A stretch of 25,069 bases of DNA from Terriglobia bacterium (GTDB lineage Bacteria; Acidobacteriota; Terriglobia; UBA7540): the NCBI GenBank assembly GCA_030040515.1, contig JASHTO010000432.1, forward strand, positions 1-25,069. The letters run 5' to 3'. Both the position numbers and the translations under genes were made by a program. This document shows, piece by piece, positions 1-9,540 of this stretch. Position 1 is the first letter of the stretch. The number at the start of each line of letters is the position of its first letter. Under the pieces are notes generated by a model, which saw nothing but the letters and a program-made list of their open reading frames with translations, did not search any database and was not told the origin of the DNA.

Positions 1-1
1 C

Positions 2-2875
2 GCAGAGTACTTCGGGTTCGCGTCCGACACCGAGGCGGTAAATCGAGGTTCGGGTGACACGAGTTGGCAGGCATACCTTAACATCACGGGATTCAGCTAC
101 GGGACACCAATGGGCACGCCGGCAACGCTGCTTGTTTCCCAGGACAACAACGGCAACGCGGACGGCACCAATCCTGACGAAGGCATCGAACTCGAGCCGC
201 CCGTCATTAGTCCCGATGGACGATTCGCGGCTTTCGCGTCACCGTGGAACGACCTCACGGGGGGCGGACTGGCGGTCAGCAATGCTTATTATGATCAATT
301 GTACCTTCGCGACACGTGCGTGGGCGCACCCCAGGGCACTCCGTGTACTGCCAGGACCATTCTGATTTCTTCACCTGACAACCTTGGGACGTTCGGTTCG
401 GGCGGGGCCAGCGGGGCAGGTTATTTCCTGGACGGCGCAACTTTATTCGATATCGCCGTATCTGCGGGTGGGCGCTACGTGGCCTTTGCATCCGCCGCGA
501 CCAATTTGCCGCAGCCTGTCAATGGCAACGGGACGTACCCCCTTGAAATCTATTTGCGCGACACCTGCCAAATCTATGGCCAACCCGTTTCCGGGTGCGC
601 CGGCGGCGGCAATGGGGTTGCCAATCCCGGCACAACGATATTGCTATCCTCAGCACCCGGAGGCACGACCCCCAGCGGCGACAGCTTCTTCCCGCAGATC
701 TCGGCTGATGGTCGCATTATTTCTTTTATTTCCTATGCGCAGCTTGCCGCGAATGCCCCGGAGCCCGCGCTCTATGCCTACGACGCCTGCCTTTCTTACG
801 GCCAGCCCGTCACCTCGACGCCCGCCTGCACTCCCGGATTGCTGGGTGTAATTTCAGCGCTCTCGAGTGGCCAGACCACCGTCTCGGGCGCCGCTCTGGA
901 CGGTACCGGCCAGTTCGCCGCTTACGCTACCAGCGGGTCACCTTCAGAGGTTTGGCTGAATACCACGGGAGCCCCAGTGGTGCCGTCAGCGCCGGCGATC
1001 ACGTTTTCACCCACCAGCCTTAACTTCAGCAGCGTGGCGGAAGGAACACAGAGCCAGGTGCAGACAGTCACGGTGACGAACACCGGCAACACAAATCTGG
1101 TCCTCGGTACGGTATCGATCTCCGGGACGAACGCTGCCGATTTCAGCCTGATTGGGAATCTGTGCACGAGCCAGACGATCGGCTGGGTCGCGCCAAACAA
1201 CACTTGCACGGTGGGGGTAGCGTTTACGCCCAGCCTCACTACGACTGAATCCGCCTCGCTGAATTTCGCCGATAATGTTTCCGGCGCTCCGCAGAGCGTG
1301 GGGTTGAGCGGCATGGGAACCTCCGGCGTGACCCAGATTATGATTCCCAACGTGGTGGGCGATTCGGAATCGGCGGCGGCAAGCGCCATCACGAATGAGG
1401 GACTGACCGTGGGTACCGTCACCATCGAGAGCAGCGCCACGGTTCCCGCCGGCGAGGTGATCAGCGAGAGTCCCGCCGCCGGGACGCTGGTGAGCCCGGG
1501 TTCGGCAGTGAATCTGACGATTTCCTCCGGCCCGCCGGACCAGGAGACCATCACGGTAACTGACACGCCCACCGTGACCCCCTTTACCGTTCCTTCAGCG
1601 ATCAGCCTGGCCGAGCCTGTTGCCTATTTCACGCTCGGCAGCCCCTTGGGATTCAATTCGCAGGGTGGAAGCCAGCAGACAGTGGCTATCGTCAGTATGG
1701 GGCAAGGGTCATTGACGCTGAATTCGGTGGCTCTCTCGGGACCATTCAGCATTTCATTCTTTGAGTGCTGGAACGGCGCTACGGCAATGGGTGCCTCCTC
1801 CGCGAACCTCTCCACCGGCAGCTATTGCACGGTGACGATAACCTATACCGGGTCAGCTCCACTGATCGACGCGGGCGCACTGGTCTTTACCGACAATGCC
1901 CCACTGAGTAATTTGGCCACTATGGGTTCGAGCCCGAGTTACACGCAATCCATTGCGCTGACCGGCGGTGGAGGCGTTACTGCCCCACCCGCGTCCCCGA
2001 TGGCGACGGCGACCATTCCCAACGTCACTGAAACGATCACGGTGAGCGACCAATCACTGATGTTGGTTCCCATCATCATTAACTTTGGCGAAGTGCCCGT
2101 GAATAACACCAGCTCAGCACAGACTGTGACTCTGAACAACGTGGGAAGCGCCGCGCTGGCAATTTCCGGGACATCGGTCGCTGGAAGTTTCTCGGTCGAG
2201 ACCAGCACAACCACTTGCGGAAGCAGCCTGAAAGGCAACGCGAGCTGCGCTATTTCGGTCACCTTCACACCACGAGGGACTGGAACGGCCACCGGCACGC
2301 TGAGCATTTTCGATAATGGCCCCGGCAGCCCGCAGATCGTGACGCTGAGCGGGACCGGTGTGACCTTGACCTCGGGGCCGATTCATCCCGTTCTGCCTTT
2401 GCCCCCGGGCACTGTCGAGCCCGGCGAACCTGGGAATCCGCCCACATCGTCGGGTAGAGGCGTTGCAGTTCCCAGAGTTGGACCCGGCCGCCCGGTTCTG
2501 CCCTCACACCCTGCTCTTTCGCCGGCTGCACCGGTTACAGCCGTGACCACTGTCGCACCCGGTGCGAGATTCTCTGCATCGGCGCTCACTTTCCCGGCTC
2601 TGACCCTGGGAGCCAGCAGCAGCGCACAGACGATTACACTCACCAATTCCACTAACACGCCGCTGGCGATTTCCAGCATCACCGCGAGCGACGATTTCTC
2701 CCAAACCAACGATTGCGGTGAGAGCGTGGCGGCAGGCGGCTCCTGCACGATCCGCGTCAGCTTCAAGCCAACTGCTGCGGGCCCGCGCCGCGGCACGTTG
2801 GTGATCAATGAGGGCATGCCCGACAGCACGCAGACGATTCTCCTGCGTGGAAGCGGCAAGCCCGCCGAACCGTAG
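2..2875 (+). CDS. Exported PD40 / choice-of-anatomy (ASPM) / PASTA multidomain protein, 5'-truncated by window edge
   Basis: The frame is open from base 2 with no stop before TAG at 2873-2875. The ATG at 110 is therefore probably internal and the true start lies outside the window. The first ~320 residues carry TolB-like PD40 strands (ISPDGRFAAFAS, VSAGGRYVAFAS, ISADGRIISFIS) with the recurring phrase YLRDTC. Next come an ASPM/SPD-2/Hydin-type sandwich (about 1000-1320), a canonical PASTA domain (about 1330-1530, IPNVVGDSESAAASA), two further ASPM-like sandwiches (about 1560-1980 and 2060-2370), a Pro/Gly-rich linker (about 2371-2560) and a last ASPM sandwich (about 2560-2870). This set suggests an extracytoplasmic beta-propeller plus stalk involved in binding or surface adhesion; no catalytic motif was seen. 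It converges on the Kelch gene, with 284 bases between their 3' ends. Domain calls are from pattern recognition, and the function is unknown. Confidence 0.9.
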   Translation, partial: AEYFGFASDTEAVNRGSGDTSWQAYLNITGFSYGTPMGTPATLLVSQDNNGNADGTNPDEGIELEPPVISPDGRFAAFASPWNDLTGGGLAVSNAYYDQLYLRDTCVGAPQGTPCTARTILISSPDNLGTFGSGGASGAGYFLDGATLFDIAVSAGGRYVAFASAATNLPQPVNGNGTYPLEIYLRDTCQIYGQPVSGCAGGGNGVANPGTTILLSSAPGGTTPSGDSFFPQISADGRIISFISYAQLAANAPEPALYAYDACLSYGQPVTSTPACTPGLLGVISALSSGQTTVSGAALDGTGQFAAYATSGSPSEVWLNTTGAPVVPSAPAITFSPTSLNFSSVAEGTQSQVQTVTVTNTGNTNLVLGTVSISGTNAADFSLIGNLCTSQTIGWVAPNNTCTVGVAFTPSLTTTESASLNFADNVSGAPQSVGLSGMGTSGVTQIMIPNVVGDSESAAASAITNEGLTVGTVTIESSATVPAGEVISESPAAGTLVSPGSAVNLTISSGPPDQETITVTDTPTVTPFTVPSAISLAEPVAYFTLGSPLGFNSQGGSQQTVAIVSMGQGSLTLNSVALSGPFSISFFECWNGATAMGASSANLSTGSYCTVTITYTGSAPLIDAGALVFTDNAPLSNLATMGSSPSYTQSIALTGGGGVTAPPASPMATATIPNVTETITVSDQSLMLVPIIINFGEVPVNNTSSAQTVTLNNVGSAALAISGTSVAGSFSVETSTTTCGSSLKGNASCAISVTFTPRGTGTATGTLSIFDNGPGSPQIVTLSGTGVTLTSGPIHPVLPLPPGTVEPGEPGNPPTSSGRGVAVPRVGPGRPVLPSHPALSPAAPVTAVTTVAPGARFSASALTFPALTLGASSSAQTITLTNSTNTPLAISSITASDDFSQTNDCGESVAAGGSCTIRVSFKPTAAGPRRGTLVINEGMPDSTQTILLRGSGKPAEP

Positions 2876-3159
2876 CGCGGACCGGCACGTCGTGTTCCGT
2901 GGTTCTTCTTGCGAGATCGTTCCGGTCCCTCGTCGAGGTCAACATCAGAAGATGATGATAGTCAGCGGTTTGGAGTTGGCTAGAAAATTGACGGGGAAGA
3001 CGACAGCCCGAACTCCGTGTTAGTTCACGATTCGGCTAAAGCGGGCTCTCCATGCGACCTCGATTCGTCAGGAATGAGTTGATAGCCGCTTGAGGCAGGC
3101 TCGCGGCTACAGCTACGAACGCGCAGCCAGCCCCAGGTTGGCGCTTCTGCAGCCTTTCA
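2876..3159. other. Convergent intergenic region with a weak hairpin
   Basis: No gene is supported here between the two converging 3' ends. The clearest structure is a 7-bp inverted repeat, tagccgc at 3083-3089 and gcggcta at 3103-3109, with a 13-base loop. It has no T-run on either side, so it is not a convincing intrinsic terminator. The short ORFs here look like noise. Confidence 0.4.
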
Positions 3160-4035
3160 TCAATACAACTCCGCGCTGGCTGTGGCTCCCGTTCCGTTCA
3201 GCACGTTGTTGCCCGTCATGCCTCCTGCGAGCAGCACCATGCCGTTATTCAGCAGCGTCGCCGTGTGGGTCATGCGCGACGTGTTGAGAGTCGTCTGCGT
3301 TCCCGTACCCGGGTTGCTGGTGTAGGAAAATGTTCCGGTAGCAGGATTGAACAACTCCGCAGTGTTGGTTGAATCGTATCCGACTCCGTCGAAATAAAGA
3401 TTGCCGTTCAACGAGGCGATAAGATAAGTTCCACCGGCAATCAGCACCATCCCGTTATTCAGCAGAGTCGCCGTGTGAGCGGCGCGCGCGGTCATCAGGC
3501 CATTGCCATTGGAGCCGCCGACCGTGTAGGTGAAAACACCCGTCGCGGGATTAAACAGCTCCGCAGTGGATAGCAGACCGACGTTGAAGTTGAAGCCGCC
3601 TGCCACCAGCACCAGGCCGTTGTTCAGCAGCGTGGCCGTGTGGCCGTAGCGTCCCTCGTTCAGGCTGCCGGTGAGAGTAAAGGTCCCGGTAGCGGGGTTA
3701 TACAACTCCGAGATGGTGGCGCCAACGGTACCCGCCGATACGTCGAAGCCCCCCGCAACCAACACCAGGCCATTGTTCAGCAGGGTGGCCGAATGGTACA
3801 TGCGCCCATCGTTCAGGCTGCCGGTCAGGGTAAATGTCCCCGAAGCCGGGTTGTACAACTCCGCACTCACTTCTGTCGGCGTGCCACAGCAACCACCCGC
3901 GATCAGAACCAAGCCGTTGTTCAGCAGCGTCGCCGTGTGACCGTAGCGCGCGGCCTGCATGGGTCCGGCGGTGTACGTGAAGGTTCCCGTGGCGGGATTG
4001 TACAACTCCGCGGTGGTGTCGCCGCTGCCGCCATC
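3160..4035 (-). CDS. C-terminal part of the giant Kelch protein, separated by a -1 frameshift
   Basis: This stretch holds five Kelch blades of the HTATLLNNGxVLxAGG type in a different frame from the main ORF. It directly continues that ORF: the main frame reads NGMVLMA and then falls into Pro/Arg-rich nonsense, while this frame resumes with SGDTTAELYNPATGTF at the same place. Restoring one base near 4027-4031 (GGG read as GG on the coding strand) joins the two. It ends at TGA 3160-3162 immediately after AELY, the point where propellers 1-3 continue into a conserved PATLTPP linker, so this is probably the natural end of the protein. It is unlikely to be translated by itself, because no ribosome binding site or signal peptide precedes it. 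Confidence 0.85.
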   Translation of the reverse strand, partial: DGGSGDTTAELYNPATGTFTYTAGPMQAARYGHTATLLNNGLVLIAGGCCGTPTEVSAELYNPASGTFTLTGSLNDGRMYHSATLLNNGLVLVAGGFDVSAGTVGATISELYNPATGTFTLTGSLNEGRYGHTATLLNNGLVLVAGGFNFNVGLLSTAELFNPATGVFTYTVGGSNGNGLMTARAAHTATLLNNGMVLIAGGTYLIASLNGNLYFDGVGYDSTNTAELFNPATGTFSYTSNPGTGTQTTLNTSRMTHTATLLNNGMVLLAGGMTGNNVLNGTGATASAELY

Positions 4036-7000
4036 AGCACCATGCCGTTGCTGAGCAGCGTGGCCGTGTGACTGGAACGCGCGCTGTTCATGCTGCCGGT
4101 CTCCGTGAAGGCGCCCGTCGCAGGATTGTACAGTTCCGCAGCGTTCAGAGAATTGCCACTCACGCCCGTGCCGCCCGCCACCAGAACCATGCCGTTATTC
4201 AGCAGCGTCGCCGTGTGCTGTTCCCGGGCAGTATTGAGGATTACCGGATTGCCCGTCTGGTTCGTGGCCGGAACAAAGCCGGAAGAGCGCAAGTTGACCG
4301 AAGTGAAATTCGTGATACCTCCGACGGTGGCGGTAATCGAGACGACGCTGGCGCTGGGCGCGCCTGAGATATCCAGGCTCGCTCCAGGATTACCGGCATC
4401 GTTGCTGATGCGGAGCAGACTGGTATTGAGCGAGTTCCAGGTGACCGCGTGGAGCAGTTCCGTGCTGCCGTCAGCGAAAATACCTTCAACGGAAAATCGC
4501 AGGGTGTTCTGGAGCGACATGCCGACCGTCACCGTGTCGACGAGCGCCGGAACGATGTTGAATGAAATAAGGCCCGGGGGCGTGAGGGTGGCCGGTTCGT
4601 AGAGTGAAGCCGTATCGAAGTACCCACCATCGCCCAAGCCACCGGCGATCAGCACATCTCCGCTGCCGTCCGCGAGCAGCGTGGCGGTGGCGCCGGACAC
4701 AGCCACGGGCAGATTGACGGAGAGGGCAAAGGTCTCGCTATTGGGATCGAAAACCTCTTCGCTCGAAAGGTAGTCTTGGTTTTGCCCGCCCGCTACCAGC
4801 ACTGAACCGCTGGAGAGCAGCGTCGCCGTGTGCCCATCCCGCGCGATGTTCAAATTGCCGGTGGGGCGGAATGTTCCGGTGGCGAAGTTGTAGACCTCCG
4901 CGCTGTTCAGGAAGCCGGGCGCGCCAAATCCTCCCGCGAGCAAGACCAAACCATTGTTCAGCAGTGTGGCGGTGTGCAGAAAGCGCGCGGTGTTGAGGGC
5001 CCCGGCAGGGGTAAATACACCCGTGTTGGGGTTGTAGATTTCGGCCGTAGAAATGGGGTCGTTGAGCTCGTCGCTGCCGCCCGCGATCAACACCAGGCCG
5101 TTGGGGAGCAGCGTGGCGGTGTGCCAGAAGCGCGGCAAGGTCATGCTGCCTGTGGGCGTAAAAGTTTGCGTCGTGCGGTCGTAGAGCTCGGCCGTGGCGG
5201 TGGGGTAGCCGGTGGAATCAATGCCGCCCGCGATCAGCACCAGTCCGTTGGGCAGCATGGTGGCGGTGTGGGCGTAGCGCGGAGTATTCAGGCCGGCGGC
5301 CGGGCCTGCGTTGGTGTACGCAAAGGTCTCAGTGGAAGGAATGTAAAGTTCGGCGCTGCCCAGGGCGTAGCCGTTGGCGAATCCGCCGGCGATCAGAACC
5401 TGGCCATTATCCAGCAGCGTGGCCGTGTGGCCGTAGCGCGGAGTGTTCAGGCTTCCGACTCCGGCAATACTGAAGCTGCCGGTGTTCGGGGTGGAGGAGT
5501 TGTTGGAAGTGTAGAGTTCCGCCTGGGCGACGTAGCCGGTGGCGTCATACCCGCCCGCCACGAGCACCTGGCCGAGATTCAGCATCGTGGAGGTGTGCCC
5601 GACGCGCCCAAAGCTCATATTGTCCGCTGTTGCCGTCTGCCCGATTACGGCTGCCGCGACATTAAGAGATGCTGAGCCCTGCACGGGGCCCAGCGCCGCC
5701 GTAATCGTCGTACTGCCGCCGCTCAACCCCGTAGCGACACCCTGCGGGCTGATGGTGGCGAAGGAGGACACCGACGAACTCCACAAGGCAAGCGAAGTTA
5801 CGTCACGGGTTGTGCCGTCGCTGTAAACCCCGGAGGCATAGAACTGAACCTGCGAGCCCACGGGCAGCGTGTCGCTGGAAGGCGAAACGGAAATGGAAAG
5901 CACTTGCGGGGCCACGGTGACCGCGGCCGAGCCGCAGACCGAGCCCGCGCAGGCGGTAAGCGTGGCCGCGCCGGAACCAAGGGCAAAGCCCGCGCCCGGA
6001 TCGCTTGCATCGTTCGTGATGCTCACCACGCCGGGGTTGGACGAAGTCCAAACGACCTCGGCAAGCTGCTCGGTGCTGCCGTCTGAGAACGTGCCCGTGG
6101 CGACAAACGACTGGGCAGAGTTCAGAGGCAGCGCGAACGTGGCCGGCGTGACGGTGATTGACACCAGATTGGGTGGCGTGAGCGTCGCAGGAGTGTAAAG
6201 CTCGGCTTGCAGGACGTCCGAGTTTCCACCCGCGGTGGTATTCCCGCCTGCAATGAGCACGCTGCCGTTGGAGAGCAGCGTCGCCGTATCCTCCGCGATC
6301 TGGGTATTCAGTTGGCCGGTAGCGGCAAACGTTCCGGTGAGGGGATTGTATAGCTCCTGATTGCCGTAATTGTTGTAAGCGCAGCAAAGCGCGACGCCCC
6401 CTCCGGAAATCAGCACCTGCCCGTTGTTGAGCAGGGTGGCGGTCTGACCGGCGCGCGGCTCGTTCAGGGTGCCGGTTTCCGAGAAGGTGAGGGATGTGGG
6501 GTTGAGCAATTCGGCTTCCCCGACGGTGCTCGAGCCGTTTGTGCCCCCGGCCATCAGCACCAGACCGTCGTTCAGCATGGTGGCTGTGTGATCGGCGCGC
6601 GCCGAATTCATGCCACGGATGGATTGAAAAGTTCCGAGGAAATAAGAGGTGCTGCAGGGGCCCACGTTGACGGTACAGTACACCTCGGCGGAGTTGGTGA
6701 TGTCGCTCGAACCGACGTAGCCCCCTGCAATCACGACCAGGCCATTGGGCAGCAGCGTGGCGGTGTGCCCGACGCGCGTGACGGTCATCGTGCTTTGGAC
6801 CAGCGTGCCGCCCACCAGCGGATTGCCGTTGTAGCCTGTGGTGTATACGAAGGTTCCGGTGGCGGGATTGTAGAGTTCCGCGCTTTGTAATGGGCAGTTG
6901 CTGGTGCTGTAGTAACAGCCTCCGCCGCCGGCAATCAGCACTTGGCCATCGGGCAGCAACGTAGCGGTGTGGGCGTTGCGGGCGGTGTTCAGACTGCCCG

Positions 7001-9540
7001 TCGGCGTAAAAATCCCCGTGGCGGGGTTGTACAGCTCCGCGCTCGCCGTCGGCGTGCAATACGTGCCGACACAACCTCCGGCAATCAGTACCGTGCCGTT
7101 GGGCAGGAGTGTGGCGGTATGCTCGTATCGCGCCGTGTTCAGGCTTCCGGTGGAGGTGAATGTGCCGGTGGCGGGATTGTAGAGTTCCGCGGCGGCGAGC
7201 GGGCACACGTTGTCCGCCTGGCAACCCCCGGCCAGGAGCACCAATCCGTTGTTGAGCAGAGTGGCGGTGTGCTGGCTGCGGTGCGTAACCAGCGTACCGG
7301 CGTAAGCGACGTCCGTTTCGACGGTCAGGGCGGCGGAGCCCATAATTGTGCCGAAGGTCGCGCTAATCGTAGTCGTACCGGTACACGCAGTCGATACGCC
7401 GCCGCATACCGGCGACGCCAGACCCTGAGACCCGCTGCTGTTGCTAACCGTTGCCGCGGACGTGTTCGAGGAGTTCCACGCGACCGCGGCCGTCAGATTT
7501 CGCGTGCTGCCGTCGCTGTAATTGCCGGTGGCGGTGAATTGCGCCACGGCGCCAATGGGGATGGTGGTGACAGCCGGGCTGATGGAAATGGAAACCAGCG
7601 CCGGACCCACTTTGACGGATGTCGAGCCGCAGATAGGGCCCGCACAGGCGGAAATGACGGCGGAGCTTCCCGTTATCGCAAAGGCTGTGCCCGCGTTGGT
7701 TGCGTCATTGCTTACGCTCACCGCGCCGGGGTTGGAGGAAGTCCAGTTGACGGCGGCAAGCTGCTCGCTGGCGCCGTCGCTAAACGTGCCGGTGGCGGTG
7801 AATTGCATCGACCCACCGAGAGGAATGGAAGGGTTGGTTGGGGCAAGCGCGATGGAGACGAGATTGGGGGGCGTGAGTGTGGCAGGACTGTAGATCTCGG
7901 CGGTTCCGAGCATGACATTACTGGCGGTTTCTCCTCCCGTGATGAAGACTTGACCGTTATTCAGGAGCGTCGCCGTGGCGCTGAAGACCCCATTGGCCAG
8001 TCCGGCGGTGGTATCGAATGTCGCGGTGGCAGGATCGTACAACTCCTCAGTCTCATTTGTTGCGCCGGTGCCACCGACCAGCAAGACCGTGCCGTTGGGA
8101 AGAAGCGTGGCGGTATGCTGGAATCGCGGCGCATCCATCGTCCCTGTGTTGGTAAATGTCCCGCTGTTGGGGTCGTAAATCTCCGCGCTGTTAAGAGCAG
8201 CGGGAGTGCAGCCGTTCCCGCTGCATCCATAGCCGCCTGCAATCAAGACCATGCCGCTATTCAACAGCGTGGCCGTGTGGTTGTAGCGCGCGGTATTGAG
8301 TGAGCCGGTGTTGGTGAAAACTCCGGTCGACGGATTGAAGAGCTCTGCAGCCGCGGTTGGCGTTTGACCGTTGTTGGCGGTGTTGCCCCCCACAATCAGA
8401 ACCATACCGTTGGGCAGAAGCGTTGCCGTGTGGCCCAAGCGCGCGGTGTTCAGCACAGTCTGGGCGCCGGTGCTCGCGTTCGTGGTGTAGGCAAAGGTCC
8501 CGGTGGCGGGGTTATACAGCTCGGCGTAGTTGATGGGATTGCCGCAGCAGCCGTTGGCGCCGGCCGCAATCAGCACCTGGCCGTTGGGAAGCAGCGTGGC
8601 GGTGTGCTCGTAGCGCGGCTGGAGAAGGGAGCCAGCGGTGTAGGAGAAGCTCGCCGTTTCGGGATAGTAAATCTCCGCGCTCCCCACCGGGCCGGAATTT
8701 TCACCGCCGGTCAGAAGCACCGTACCGTTCGGCAGCAGCGTGGCGGTGTGCTGATAGCGCTGATCGTTCAGGTTGCCGGTGAGGACAAAAGATCCTGTCA
8801 CTGGATTGTAGAGGTAATTGTTTGCAGCCTCCGAACCGTTGGCAACAGACTCGCCTCCCGCGATCAGCACGCTGCCGTTTTCAAGCAAAGTTGCGGTATG
8901 CCAGGCGCGTCCCGGGTTCATGCTGCCGGTGGTTGGGGCGAAGCCGGCGGTGATGGTCAGGACGGTCGAGCCGGAGTTTCCGCCCGAGGTTGCGGTGATG
9001 GTGGTTTGCCCGACGGCGAGGGCGCTGGCAAGCCCGGCGGAATTGATTGTCGCAACGGCCGGGTTGGAGGACGTCCAGGTCCCGGTGCCAGTAAGGTTTT
9101 GCGTTGTGCCGCTGCTGTACATTCCGGTGGCAGTGAATTGCTGCGCGCTGCCGATTGCGATCGAAGCGTTCGCGGGTGTCACGGCGATGGAAGCAAGGTC
9201 CGGCGCCGTTACCGTGAGCGTGGTCGAACCACTCAGAGTGCTCGGACCGCTGATCACGATGGGCGGCGCGGCGACGGTAACGGCATTTGCCTTGACTGTC
9301 GGCGGACTGCTGACCGCGGCGTAGCTCGCCATAATCACTGTGCTGCCCTGGGCTGCAGCGGTCGCCAGGCCCGCGCCGTTAATGGCCGCCACACTGAGCG
9401 TGGAGGAACTCCACCCTACCGCCGAAGTTAAGTTGGTGGTGGCGCCGTCGCTATAAACACCAGTGGCGGTGAATTGCTGCGTGCCGCCTGCACTAATCGA
9501 AGAGTTCAGCGGCGTAACGACAATTGACACCAGGCCAATC
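3160..9540 (-). repeat. Four tandem modules of (BID_2)1-2 followed by seven Kelch blades
   Basis: Kelch blocks lie at about 7895-8945, 6208-7310, 4606-5635 and 3160-4255. I counted seven copies of the HTATLL..AGG signature in each, including degenerate copies such as GATATLLADG and EDTATLLSNG. Blocks 1-3 each end with the linker PATLTPP and a BID_2 domain. The module period is about 1.64-1.67 kb for the first two steps and about 1.4 kb for the last, which has one BID_2 rather than two. The arrangement implies duplication of whole propeller-plus-stalk units. DNA identity between blades is high enough that assembly collapse is possible. Confidence 0.85.

Noticed and set aside
3083..3109. Bidirectional intrinsic terminator between the converging genes
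   Set aside because: It has a 7-bp stem with a 13-base loop and no T-run on either side.
3200..9000. Regularly spaced DNA words (cagcagcgtggccgtgtg-like) resembling a CRISPR or satellite array
   Set aside because: The spacing follows the protein blades, units vary in length and sequence, and they lie in frame within a coding region.
4830..9431. Several long plus-strand and off-frame open frames (for example 6942-8303 and 8364-9431) across the Kelch gene
   Set aside because: They mirror the periodic Kelch repeat, with repetitive Gly/Arg/Val composition. The minus-strand frame carries coherent signal peptide, BID_2 and Kelch domains.
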